Assembly: GCA_910584865.1 (NCBI GenBank)
Contig: CAJUCE010000045.1
Span: forward strand, 1-34,187
DNA length: 34,187 nucleotides
Origin: an uncultured Acetatifactor sp.
GTDB taxonomy: Bacteria > Bacillota > Clostridia > Lachnospirales > Lachnospiraceae
Reading direction: 5' to 3'
The notes under the pieces were generated by a model that was given only the letters and a program-made list of their open reading frames with translations, made no database searches and was not told the DNA's origin. This document shows positions 1 to 7,322 of the stretch, piece after piece. Both the position numbers and the translations under genes were made by a program. The stretch's first letter is position 1. Each line of letters begins with the position of its first letter.

Positions 1-23
1 TTTATCATACAGGTTTGCTCCTG

Positions 24-100
24 TTTTGTATAGGTACGCACTATCCACCGTTTACTGCCATGCGGGCCGTAAACGCCCATATCAGGCCTACCTATAAAAC
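24..100. other. Structured intergenic element, unidentified
   Basis: Nested inverted repeats form an outer stem and an inner stem. The outer stem pairs bases 24-37 with 89-100 (TACCTATA-type arms with one bulged base). The inner stem pairs CGTTTAC at 49-55 with GTAAACG at 69-75. On the minus strand the loop region reads GCCTGATATGGGC, which faintly recalls a purine-riboswitch loop, but the remaining conserved junctions do not match. The element lies just beyond the spoVT terminator, so on the minus strand it could be the leader of a gene to the left of the window. It may equally be an unrelated small RNA or a DNA palindrome. Confidence 0.4.
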
Positions 101-136
101 AAGGGCAACCCATCTTCCCCGATGCACTGCCCTTGT
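99..136 (-). terminator. Rho-independent terminator of spoVT
   Basis: The perfect 9-base arms ACAAGGGCA (99-107) and TGCCCTTGT (128-136) are separated by 20 bases. Read on the minus strand, the hairpin follows the spoVT stop codon by about 31 bases and ends in a short TTTTAT run. The U-tract is short, so termination may be partial. Confidence 0.7.
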
Positions 137-167
137 CCCTTTCATTAATAAATCGTGCACTTACCCC

Positions 168-713
168 TCACTGCTCCATCTGCCGCCCTAAAAATCCTGC
201 TGCGGACATCAGCAGCTTCTGCTCTACCTCACCCATGCGGCTCTTATTGTCATTCTGCAGCAGCACCACGCTCCCGATGATGTCTCCCTCGCAGAGAATC
301 GGAGCAATGGCCTCATGCTGATACTCGTCGCCGCCCTCGTCACAGACCGGGATAAAACTCCGGTCTCCTCTGGTTGCCATGATAGTTTCCCGATTGTGAA
401 TCTTCTCTTCCATCTGCCTGCTGACAGACTTGTTTACCATCTGTTTATACCCGCCTGCGGCCGCGATAAACTGATCCCTGTCCGCAATCAATGCCGCATG
501 GCCGGACACCTGCGCCAGACTCTCCGCATACTGTTTGGCAAAGGTGCTCATCTCCCCGATAGGAGAATATTTCTTCAGGATGACCTGCCCTTCCCTGTCC
601 GTAAATATTTCCAGCGGATCCGATTCCCTTATGTGCAAAGTTCTGCGGATTTCTTTCGGAATGACAATCCTCCCCAAATCATCTATGCGTCTCACGATTC
701 CTGTTGCTTTCAT
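168..713 (-). CDS. spoVT: Stage V sporulation regulator SpoVT (AbrB + GAF-like)
   Basis: This is a 181-residue DNA-binding regulator, close to the 178 residues of the Bacillus SpoVT. The N-terminus MKATGIVRRIDDLGRIVIPK is the canonical AbrB-type swapped-hairpin DNA-binding domain. The rest is a GAF-like sensory domain that includes ETIMATRGDRSFIPV and GDIIGSVVLL. In Bacillus, SpoVT is made in the forespore and adjusts SigG-dependent genes. The start at 713 is chosen because AAATGGAGG (GGAGG at 723-727) lies nine bases upstream. A longer reading begins 13 codons earlier, but it would place that Shine-Dalgarno sequence inside the gene. A terminator follows. It lies downstream of the surface-fibre genes on the same strand, with a 265-base gap and a possible promoter of its own. 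Confidence 0.93.
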   Translation of the reverse strand: MKATGIVRRIDDLGRIVIPKEIRRTLHIRESDPLEIFTDREGQVILKKYSPIGEMSTFAKQYAESLAQVSGHAALIADRDQFIAAAGGYKQMVNKSVSRQMEEKIHNRETIMATRGDRSFIPVCDEGGDEYQHEAIAPILCEGDIIGSVVLLQNDNKSRMGEVEQKLLMSAAGFLGRQMEQ

Positions 714-821
714 AAATAAAAACCTCCATTTACAAATCTTTTCTGCCCACAATAAGCTCTCTGCGTTCCCTGCACCTCACACTGCAAAATAAAAACCTGA
801 ACTGCAGGCTTAAGATAGCAC

Positions 822-850
822 TATTATTTGTAAATAAAGGATTTTTATAC
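822..850 (-). promoter_or_regulatory. Possible SigG-type promoter for spoVT
   Basis: On the minus strand GTATA (846-850) and AATAATA (822-828) are separated by 17 bases. This resembles the forespore SigG pattern, with one mismatch to a CATAATA-like -10. It lies about 110 bases upstream of the spoVT start. Bacillus spoVT is SigG-dependent, which supports the guess, but the match is short and the region is AT-rich. Confidence 0.3.
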
Positions 851-978
851 CTAAATTCCATATTGACGATGGGCTCCTACGAAAATCCTATGAAAATTGT
901 TTCTATAATCACTTTTCTTAACAAGCTTAAACTATTGCCCCGGTTCTGATCGAAATCGGGCAGTTCTCTTCTACATAT

Positions 979-1464
979 TTATTCCGCCGTCCACGACTGC
1001 TCCTTTGCATCATCCTCCGGATCGCTGACGGTATTCAGCGCCTCCGCCACCAGCTTAATCATCTCCCAGATAGACCGGAAATATAATGTACGGTTCTTCT
1101 CCATCCAGGTAATACGGCCCTGCCAGCTGCTGTTCTGGCGATGCTGGACACGGATGATAAAGGTCCCCAATTCTCCGTGCTTGCTTAACAGCTCCTCATC
1201 TTCCATCATTTTCATCCTTTCCGGCCCCGGTTTCGTCCCTCTGCTCCTGTTTATAAACGTGCGCTCATCCGTGGTCGGACAGGGATAATTCAGCGAATCA
1301 TAGAATTCTTCCATCTGAAACAGAACTTCATCCATGCTCATAAATTCCGTGGCCGCATTGCTGTAAGCATGATAAAATCTGCCGCCGAACCTGCTCTTTT
1401 CCCGGTTCTCCACACACAATACTATGCCGTTGGGGGTTCCCATGTACCATTCTGTTTTTTCCAT
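979..1464 (-). CDS. Small conserved-looking protein of unknown function
   Basis: This is a soluble, charged protein of 161 residues with no signal peptide or membrane segment, and I do not recognise a named family. The C-terminal half has a regular pattern (GTFIIRVQHRQNSSWQGRIT, then FRSIWEMIKLVAEAL) that looks like a small beta-sheet domain closed by a helix. The start at 1464 is preferred: an in-frame start at 1500 exists, but AGGAG lies 13 bases upstream of 1464. The gene follows the BTAD regulator after only seven bases, and its Shine-Dalgarno sequence overlaps that regulator's last codons, so the two are probably translationally coupled. A partner or modulator of the regulator is an inference from position only. 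Confidence 0.75.
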   Translation of the reverse strand: MEKTEWYMGTPNGIVLCVENREKSRFGGRFYHAYSNAATEFMSMDEVLFQMEEFYDSLNYPCPTTDERTFINRSRGTKPGPERMKMMEDEELLSKHGELGTFIIRVQHRQNSSWQGRITWMEKNRTLYFRSIWEMIKLVAEALNTVSDPEDDAKEQSWTAE

Positions 1465-1471
1465 ATATCCG

Positions 1472-2713
1472 TCACATCTCCTCTTCCAGAACAGATTCAC
1501 AATCGTACCGGGAACAGGTCACACTCCTCACATAATATTGAATACCCGTGCGCTGTCTGCCGACCACAAAGCGGCTGTTAATCCGCTTTTGAATAGAATC
1601 GCAATTTTCCCTGGTAATATTGACCAAAAGGACCAGATAGCGCCCCTTACCGTACCTGCTGATCACATCGCCGAACCTGACAGAACGGCGGATTGCATCC
1701 TCCAGGCGCAGGGACAGCTCCTCCAGTGCGCTGCCCTCTCTCAGGGGATTCTCTTTTCCGTCCACCACCGTACACATCATCATATAAACCGACTGGCCTC
1801 CGCGTTCCATCATACGCCTCACCATGCGGTAGACTCCCTGAAATACCGGATAGGGGCATACATAACCTCCCTGGGAAAAATTCTGTCCCTCCGACAATTC
1901 CTCCTGAATCTCCTCCAGCGCGCTGTACCTGGATTCAAACTGCGAGGTCAGCTTGTGAAACAGCTCCATCAGCCGCTTGGAAGGATGCAGCCCCGCCCTC
2001 TGGAAATACAGTTCCACCGTATCGTCATAGAGCTTTCTGGCCTCATTATATTGTCCCATGGACATCAGCGCCTCCATGGTGACAGCCTCCCAATCTGCCA
2101 GGGGATTGGTCTTCGCCGCATGTATCCCCAGGTCCTTCATCCGCAGAAAATCCTGAGAAACACGCAGAAGCTGCACCGCATTTTCCACGCAGGCACAGAA
2201 CATGGCCCGGTAGCGTTTTGCCTCCTGAGCCACCCACAGAAATCCGGCCTGCGCCGGCAGAAATTCTCCCGTATACCGCTGGCATGCCTCCAAATACAAT
2301 TTCAGCTTCTGGTCCGGGTGCCCTTCTTCCCCGGCTGCTCTGTAAAGCCGTTCAAACTCCGCCGCATCTTCTTCCACCGGCACTTCCTGTGTCCAATAGT
2401 ATACCCCTTTGTTCTGCTCAATATAATTCGCCTGGGGCAGGCCTGCGGCTTTTAACCGCTTCTTCGCATTGTAAATCACGCTCCGCGTAGCATGATGAAT
2501 ATCCTCGATATCCCTGTCCCCGAACAGGACCTGCTCCAGCGTACCCCTTCTAACGCCCTGCCTGTAATTGTGCAAAAGGATCTGCATTAAATAGGTAAAC
2601 TGGGACTCGCTGGTTCTGGTACTGCTGATGAGTGGCTGGCCATTCCAATACAGGAAAAAGCCGCCAAGCATCTGCACCTGTAACTGATTTTCTCCTGAAA
2701 CTGTCATCATCAC
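1472..2713 (-). CDS. BTAD/SARP-type regulator with degenerate GGDEF domain
   Basis: This 413-residue protein is a probable transcriptional regulator of the surface-fibre locus. Residues about 10-95 form an OmpR/SARP-like winged helix (LQVQMLGGFFLYWNGQPL at the start). Residues about 105-250 are a helical bacterial transcriptional activator domain ending in YNEARKLYDDTVELYFQRAG. The C-terminal region (about 295-400) has the outline of a diguanylate cyclase, with RFGDVISRYGKGRYLVLL at about 346-363, but the GG[D/E]EF signature is replaced by GKGRY. Catalysis is therefore unlikely, and a receptor or dimerisation role is more plausible. The start is GTG at 2713, with in-frame ATG codons at 2710 and 2707 as alternatives; the Shine-Dalgarno sequence is weak. 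It lies 44 bases after the preceding surface-protein gene. Confidence 0.85.
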   Translation of the reverse strand: MMMTVSGENQLQVQMLGGFFLYWNGQPLISSTRTSESQFTYLMQILLHNYRQGVRRGTLEQVLFGDRDIEDIHHATRSVIYNAKKRLKAAGLPQANYIEQNKGVYYWTQEVPVEEDAAEFERLYRAAGEEGHPDQKLKLYLEACQRYTGEFLPAQAGFLWVAQEAKRYRAMFCACVENAVQLLRVSQDFLRMKDLGIHAAKTNPLADWEAVTMEALMSMGQYNEARKLYDDTVELYFQRAGLHPSKRLMELFHKLTSQFESRYSALEEIQEELSEGQNFSQGGYVCPYPVFQGVYRMVRRMMERGGQSVYMMMCTVVDGKENPLREGSALEELSLRLEDAIRRSVRFGDVISRYGKGRYLVLLVNITRENCDSIQKRINSRFVVGRQRTGIQYYVRSVTCSRYDCESVLEEEM

Positions 2714-2757
2714 TGTAACGCTTTCCGAATATCCGTTCCAAAATGCCTTCCCTGATA

Positions 2758-4080
2758 TCAGACAGCGTCCTTCTCCTTTTTCACCTTTTTCCTGCGCATC
2801 AGCATCAGGCAGACTGTCAAAGCAAGGATGACGGCTGCACCAATGCCAATGGCAGCCCCTGCAGGCAATCCGAAAGGCACCTTTTTCTCTGTGCCCTCTG
2901 CGCCGTATCCGCCTAAAGGCACCTCGTCCTCATCCAGATCAACCAGATCTCTGGGCTCTCCGTCCTCTTCGCCGCCTGCGCTCGCATCGGGAAGCTGATC
3001 TGCATTTCCTTCCGAATCCGGCGTGTTGCCTTCGGGCGTTCCGGTATTATTCTGATCTCCGGCCCCGTCCGCATTTCCCGGCTGATTTCCGACGCCGTCC
3101 GTATCGCCGGGTTGATTCCCGGCTCCGGTACCAGGCTCGTTTCCGGCCCCGCCGGTGGTTCCGGGCTGGTTTCCGCCTCCCGTCCCGGGTTGGTTTCCGG
3201 CCCCGGTACCAGGCTCGTTCCCGGCCTCACCAGGCTGGTTTCCGCCTCCGCCGCCCTGATTAGTCCCAGCGTCATCTCCGCCGCCTGTTTCATTCCTGTT
3301 GTCTTCTATCGGTCTGTATACGAATGTAAATACATTTTCCGCCTCGTTTGCGGATAAAGTTTTGGTAAGGTTATATGCCTGGGGCTGATATCCCTCAATA
3401 TACAGAAAGGCAATCACCGGCTTATCCCCGATATTCCCGTAATAGGTCCGGCTCTGCGCCAACGTATTGCCCGCCGCATCCTGATAATGCACCACATACG
3501 CCGTCATATCGCCCCGAATTCCATAGGCTACCACATAATCCTGATCGCCTTCCACCCGAAATGCCGGAACATCCACCGTACTGTTGTCCCTGCCGCCCTG
3601 ACGGATACCCTTCACGTAGTATCTGCTGCCGTCCTCCAGCGCCACCGCACCATTCATGGAGGCGTCAAAGCTGATGATATCCCCGGCCTCCAGCCCGCTT
3701 ACCCTGACATAGCTTCCGTCGCCGGAAACGGTTACGTCCGAACCGGAGATACGATTGTCCACCGACACCTGTTCATGACTCTCAAAGGTTCCGTGATTAC
3801 CCGGATAAAAGGTAACCGTATAGGTATAGCCCGCCGCTTCGCCTGTAAGGCCGCAATGCATAAAAGCCATACCCTGCACCAAAATCATGCATAAAGAAAG
3901 AACCGCACACTGCACAAATCTCCTGTTTCCTCCATGCCTTCTGCACCGCATAAGCCCCGCAGACTTCGAAACCATTCTATACAGCCCTGTTTGCCCGCTT
4001 ACCTCCCGGCGGGGTCTCTGCAGCATCCTGTCCTGAAATTCAACCGGATTTCCGCTTCCGGCTTTTCCCCTTCCGTTCAT
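2758..4080 (-). CDS. Membrane-anchored surface protein, MucBP-like
   Basis: The 440-residue protein has an unusual basic N-terminal extension of about 55 residues before a hydrophobic signal/anchor (about 55-80). An extracellular part with a MucBP-like segment follows (AYVVHYQDAAGNTLAQSRTY onward, about 194-258). Next is a Gly/Asn/Pro-rich repeat stretch of GNQPGTG-type units (about 265-370), an acidic DLDEDEVPLGGYG motif (about 380-393), a membrane segment (about 406-428) and a Lys/Arg-rich tail. No LPXTG is present; EDEVPLGG just before the membrane helix may be an alternative anchoring signal. The start overlaps the previous stop (ATGA, 4077-4080) and has AAGGAG eight bases upstream. A mucin-binding or wall-spanning role is inferred from the domain type. 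Confidence 0.8.
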   Translation of the reverse strand: MNGRGKAGSGNPVEFQDRMLQRPRREVSGQTGLYRMVSKSAGLMRCRRHGGNRRFVQCAVLSLCMILVQGMAFMHCGLTGEAAGYTYTVTFYPGNHGTFESHEQVSVDNRISGSDVTVSGDGSYVRVSGLEAGDIISFDASMNGAVALEDGSRYYVKGIRQGGRDNSTVDVPAFRVEGDQDYVVAYGIRGDMTAYVVHYQDAAGNTLAQSRTYYGNIGDKPVIAFLYIEGYQPQAYNLTKTLSANEAENVFTFVYRPIEDNRNETGGGDDAGTNQGGGGGNQPGEAGNEPGTGAGNQPGTGGGNQPGTTGGAGNEPGTGAGNQPGDTDGVGNQPGNADGAGDQNNTGTPEGNTPDSEGNADQLPDASAGGEEDGEPRDLVDLDEDEVPLGGYGAEGTEKKVPFGLPAGAAIGIGAAVILALTVCLMLMRRKKVKKEKDAV

Positions 4081-4862
4081 GACCTGCTCTCCTTTCTGTC
4101 CTTTCTAATCCAGAGGACTGCCAGAATCAGCAGCAATATCCCGCTGGCAAAGGCCACTGCGGACCAGAGCGCCAGATTCGCGGAATCGCCGGTTTTGGCC
4201 ATGCCTGTGGAATAAGAAAAAGTACTGCTGTCCCCGCCGCCGGAATCTGTACCGCCGCCGTTTCCACCATTTCCGCCGTTATCCGCAGTCAAGGTCAGCG
4301 TATCCACCGCAAAGTTCATCTGCAGATCCGCCAATGTATTCTGGTATCCGTTTCCCTGAGTCTCCCCGTCCAGCGCCACAGTCAGCGTCACGGCTCCCTT
4401 CTCTCCCGCGTTCAGGGAATCCAGCAGGAAATATTCCTCCAGACTGTCCGTGGCCCCGTGCAGGCCGATTCCGCCTGCGGTTCCCTCGCCGCCCACACGC
4501 TGGCTGCTGAACAGCGTCGTCACGGCTCCGCCCTCGTCCGTGTAGGACAGCTCGTAGGTATAAGCTCCTCCTCTGGCCGCTTCCGAGCTGTCCTCCAGGC
4601 TGGAGAGTACCTTGTTGGTCATATACCACTGCGTGTCGCCGTTGCTGCTGTTTTCCAGGCTCAGGCTGATGGTAACGCTGTCTCCCGGCTGCAGGGCATG
4701 CACGGCAGCCGCAATGTCCGCGGAAGTGAAATTGCTCGTCATCGCATTGCCGGTAAACTGCACTTTCCAACCGCTTCCGCCCGTATAATCCTCCGCATGC
4801 ACCGGCACTACAATATACAGGAGCATGGACGCCGCCAGTGCAATGCCCCACCATTTCCTCAT
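4077..4862 (-). CDS. Secreted surface protein with MAKTG sorting-like C-terminus
   Basis: This 261-residue protein has a clear signal peptide (MRKWWGIALAASMLLYIVVP, cleavage near VHAED). Its beta-rich body includes ALQPGDSVTISLSLENSSNG, which recalls TasA/camelysin-type secreted proteins. A Gly/Asn spacer and the C-terminal motif MAKTGDS precede a hydrophobic helix and the charged tail RKDRKESRS. The layout is that of a sortase substrate, but the motif deviates from LPXTG. The start at 4862 is supported by AGGAGG nine bases upstream. The open frame extends further upstream through a repeat element, which is not taken as coding. It overlaps the next gene by four bases and follows sipW after the structured repeat, so it may be another exported fibre or minor subunit. 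Confidence 0.82.
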   Translation of the reverse strand: MRKWWGIALAASMLLYIVVPVHAEDYTGGSGWKVQFTGNAMTSNFTSADIAAAVHALQPGDSVTISLSLENSSNGDTQWYMTNKVLSSLEDSSEAARGGAYTYELSYTDEGGAVTTLFSSQRVGGEGTAGGIGLHGATDSLEEYFLLDSLNAGEKGAVTLTVALDGETQGNGYQNTLADLQMNFAVDTLTLTADNGGNGGNGGGTDSGGGDSSTFSYSTGMAKTGDSANLALWSAVAFASGILLLILAVLWIRKDRKESRS

Positions 4863-4880
4863 AATTATTCCTCCTAATTT

Positions 4881-5097
4881 TAGTTCCGCAACAATCCCTC
4901 CCAGTACCAGTAACGGCAGAAGAATTGCTGTCCCAAGTACAGGGCCATCAATTCTTCTGGGCACTGGGAGGGATTGTTGCTGTTTTCCAGTTCCGCAGAA
5001 AGCCTCCCCAGTACCAGTAATGGCAGAGTATTTCCAGCCGCGTAAAGATGCGTCCGTAAATCCTTTGGGCACTGGCTCGGCTTTCTGCTGTTTTCCA
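4881..5097 (-). repeat. Two tandem 107-base hairpin units between sipW and next gene
   Basis: CAGTACCAGTAA recurs 107 bases apart (from about 4902 and 5009), as does TTTTCCAGTT (4983 and 5090). Each unit is a long hairpin. Unit 1 pairs 4888-4905 with 4963-4980 in a perfect 18-base stem, with a second perfect 11-base inner stem (4917-4927 with 4949-4959). Unit 2 pairs 4995-5012 with 5071-5088 with three mismatches. The stems differ in sequence between the units but stay paired, which points to a selected structure. They lie in the leader of the 261-residue protein gene, immediately upstream of its Shine-Dalgarno sequence. The function is unknown; attenuation, RNA processing or mRNA stabilisation are possible. 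Confidence 0.85.
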
Positions 5098-5114
5098 GTT
5101 TTATGGAAGGCTGC

Positions 5115-5651
5115 TCACCCGGCCCCTTCCTTTCCACGATCGAACAGGGCCGCCAGCAGATGGAGCAGCACCGCGGCCGCAACCAGATATCCGGCCGTCC
5201 GCTTGCCCGCCGCACTGGTGAAAAAAGCGGCTGCCTTCCCTGCCTCTGGTATGCTATATGCCACCTGGCCGATAAAATCGGCATACCGGACGGGATTAAT
5301 GTCCGCTTCCTGGTTGGCATCCCCCTTAGTGATGAATTCTCCCATGACTACCCGGTTCTCCACCACCCGGTGGGTGATTACCGCCCCGGAGCCGGTTCCT
5401 CCGTAATAGGCGATTACATCTCCCTCGGCCATATCCTCCGGCTGGGCCTGCCGTATGTAGAGCAGGCTTCCTGTGGGAATATAGGGTTCCATGCTCCCGC
5501 TGACTACCGTGTAGATATGCCATCCCCAAACCCTTGGCAGCGTCAGCGGCAGACAAAAGAGCACCAACACAATCAACATCAGAGTGCCCAGAATCCTGCA
5601 TAGCACCGCCGGCAGACTTCTCCTGCTTCCTCTGCGGGCACGTTTTCCCAT
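5115..5651 (-). CDS. sipW: SipW-type signal peptidase I
   Basis: This is a 178-residue membrane signal peptidase of the ER/SipW type. A basic N-terminus is followed by a membrane helix (about 18-38), then the box SGSMEP with nucleophile Ser53, GDVIAYY (77-83), THRVV with His94 in place of the usual bacterial lysine, and TKGDANQEAD with Asp111. A second membrane helix lies near the C-terminus. In Bacillus, SipW processes TasA and TapA, the biofilm-fibre proteins. Here the likely substrates are the two TasA/camelysin-like proteins encoded just upstream on the same strand. The start at 5651 is chosen because GGAGG lies ten bases before it; the in-frame ATG at 5660 is only one base from that site. 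Confidence 0.92.
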   Translation of the reverse strand: MGKRARRGSRRSLPAVLCRILGTLMLIVLVLFCLPLTLPRVWGWHIYTVVSGSMEPYIPTGSLLYIRQAQPEDMAEGDVIAYYGGTGSGAVITHRVVENRVVMGEFITKGDANQEADINPVRYADFIGQVAYSIPEAGKAAAFFTSAAGKRTAGYLVAAAVLLHLLAALFDRGKEGAG

Positions 5652-5963
5652 CGTTCCCATTCCTCCGGTTTCTGTATAAATATACCAGGCTCTGAATCGT
5701 CCCGGTTTTTTGCAAAATCCCATAGACGCTTTCGCAGAAGTAACCGTGAATCATACTTCTTAACCCGGACAATCCGGAACCAAAATTTTGCCGGAATGCA
5801 CAGGATCTCCCTGTTAAGTGCCTAAACCAACCTTGATGAAAAGAGCTGATCCGCAATAAGCCTCCTCCGCCAGTACACATGCCGTCTATCCGGACCTTCC
5901 GAAACCTTCGCTGCAGAATCAATGTCAATATCCAGCTGCGAACAGACTCTACCTCAGCTTGCC
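5652..5963 (-). other. 312-base spacer upstream of sipW
   Basis: I see no convincing gene here. On the minus strand there are small hairpins (GAAGTA with TACTTC; CAGG with CCTG), a CAAAATTTTG palindrome and repeated CCGG. The AT-rich stretch TGGTATATTTATAC near 5674-5690 could be an extended -10 for an internal sipW promoter, but no matching -35 was found. Confidence 0.4.
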
Positions 5964-6716
5964 TTACGGCGCCAGCGTCAGTGTCCCGTCCTCGCCTATT
6001 TTTACGTCGATTCCCCAGGCACTTCTGACGGCCTCTTCTCCGCTATGGGTCTGCACGGCATCCACCTCCGCCTCCAGATTCATCCAATAACCGTCGTATT
6101 GATAAGAAGTAGTGATCACCCTGCCCTCTGCGGTTTCACGGACATCCTCCCTCACCCGGCTCAGGATTTGGGGACTGACACACAAGGTATCGCACAGCGC
6201 AGGCGTACTCTCCCCTGCAGGGAGCACCTTTGTATAATACAGAATCATCCGCTCCGGCGTGGAGGCTTTCTCATCCAGCACCCAACCGCTTCCCTCCGTC
6301 AGCCCCAACTGGATCAGTTCGGGAGAAAGAGCGGTATCCTTCCTGTTTTCTCCGTCCTGCCAGCTCCTGCGGAGAATGACCCGCACATAGCTGTCAATGG
6401 CGCCGCTGTTTGTCACCGCCAGGCTCTCCGGATAATTCCTGCCCGGCACCAGTTTCCCCTCGGTGTCCTCCAGCATATGGGTCAGCAGTTCTCCGGTACC
6501 GGAATCGCTCCAATCATCCTCCAGATAATTCCGGTAGCTCACAGCCGTCCCGTTTTCCGTCAGCGTGACTCCGATGCTGGAAACCGTCACTTCCATGGCA
6601 TAATTTTCACTGTAATAAGTCAGAGCCGCCCTGGCGCTTCCCACCGTGCTCAAAAGCAGCAATCCTACGGACACGCACAGCGGCAGGATGGGTATGTGTT
6701 TCTTTCTCATCTTCAT
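5964..6716 (-). CDS. TasA/camelysin-like SipW-dependent secreted protein
   Basis: This is a 250-residue exported protein. A basic start and hydrophobic segment (IPILPLCVSVGLLLLSTVGS) lead to a SipW-type cleavage region, SARAALTYYSENY. The mature part is beta-rich and includes SLAVTNSGAIDSYVRVILRR, the pattern seen in TasA/camelysin-like proteins where a strand follows a 'NxG..dsyvRv' turn. There is no C-terminal anchor, so it is probably released or assembled into fibres after SipW processing. GGGAGG lies ten bases upstream of the ATG at 6716; a second in-frame ATG lies two codons in. It follows the 186-residue paralogue after 23 bases. Confidence 0.82.
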   Translation of the reverse strand: MKMRKKHIPILPLCVSVGLLLLSTVGSARAALTYYSENYAMEVTVSSIGVTLTENGTAVSYRNYLEDDWSDSGTGELLTHMLEDTEGKLVPGRNYPESLAVTNSGAIDSYVRVILRRSWQDGENRKDTALSPELIQLGLTEGSGWVLDEKASTPERMILYYTKVLPAGESTPALCDTLCVSPQILSRVREDVRETAEGRVITTSYQYDGYWMNLEAEVDAVQTHSGEEAVRSAWGIDVKIGEDGTLTLAP

Positions 6717-6739
6717 CGTCCCTACACCTCCCTCTATGT

Positions 6740-7300
6740 TCAGAAGCCTGCCGCGCTTCCGTCTGCATTCCTGGTTTCCCCGCCGCTTACGGCCAGATTC
6801 CAGTCCGCATAAGGATTTCCGGCGCTGTCATGGCAAACCGGGGTATATTCCTGTACCACAATGACATTGAAATCTTCCGCCTTCTCTTCCGCATCCATCC
6901 CGGCTTCCACCTTATTTCGGTTCAGCACTACCAGCAATTCCTCCGTAGTTTCCTGCGGAGCCAGTATCCTGTCATAATACCAGTATCCGTCTTCCAGCCG
7001 CCAATGCTCCTCCCCTTCCTGGGAATATTCCAGATAATTCAGATATTTCTCGCCCGCAAATACCTTCACCCTCACATAGCAATCCTGATCCCCGGTATTG
7101 CCTATGGATATATGCTTTGTCCAGTCCCTGACATCATCGCCTGTCTCTGTCTGGGTAAATCCAAGTGCAAGCTGCACTCTGCCGCCCGCCGAGGCGTATG
7201 TGGTAAAATAAGCCAGAGCCTTCTCTGCCCCCACTCCCATGACCAGAATCAGAGTCACTGCGGCCAGACAGCAAATCGCCCTTATCCTCTTCTTTTTCAT
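6740..7300 (-). CDS. TasA/camelysin-like SipW-dependent protein, shorter paralogue
   Basis: The 186-residue protein starts MKKKRIRAICCLAAVTLILV and has a typical SipW-type processing region, EKALAYFTTYASAGGRVQLA. The motif HISIGNTGDQDCYVRVKVFA resembles the equivalent strand-turn of the 250-residue neighbour, so the two are probably paralogues. No sorting signal is present. The start at 7300 places the signal peptide at the N-terminus; a longer frame exists but would add an unlikely 19-residue basic leader. GGAG lies very close to this ATG and a GGGGG run lies about 13 bases upstream, so translation initiation may be modest. It follows the Cna-type protein gene after 22 bases. Confidence 0.82.
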   Translation of the reverse strand: MKKKRIRAICCLAAVTLILVMGVGAEKALAYFTTYASAGGRVQLALGFTQTETGDDVRDWTKHISIGNTGDQDCYVRVKVFAGEKYLNYLEYSQEGEEHWRLEDGYWYYDRILAPQETTEELLVVLNRNKVEAGMDAEEKAEDFNVIVVQEYTPVCHDSAGNPYADWNLAVSGGETRNADGSAAGF

Positions 7301-7322
7301 CGCTCCATACCCCCATTGTCTC

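Noticed and set aside
24..100. Purine riboswitch
   Set aside because: Only a GATATGG-like loop matches; the conserved junctions and three-way layout cannot be drawn.
928..965. Terminator after the 161-residue protein gene (GCCC/GGGC hairpin)
   Set aside because: The stem is short, the loop is long and there is no real U-tract, so readthrough toward spoVT cannot be excluded.
4880..5320. Open frame crossing the 107-base hairpin units (LENS..PSQCP-type repeated peptide)
   Set aside because: The repeats show RNA-like compensatory stem changes, the frame is antiparallel-overlapping sipW, and there is no start with a ribosome-binding site.
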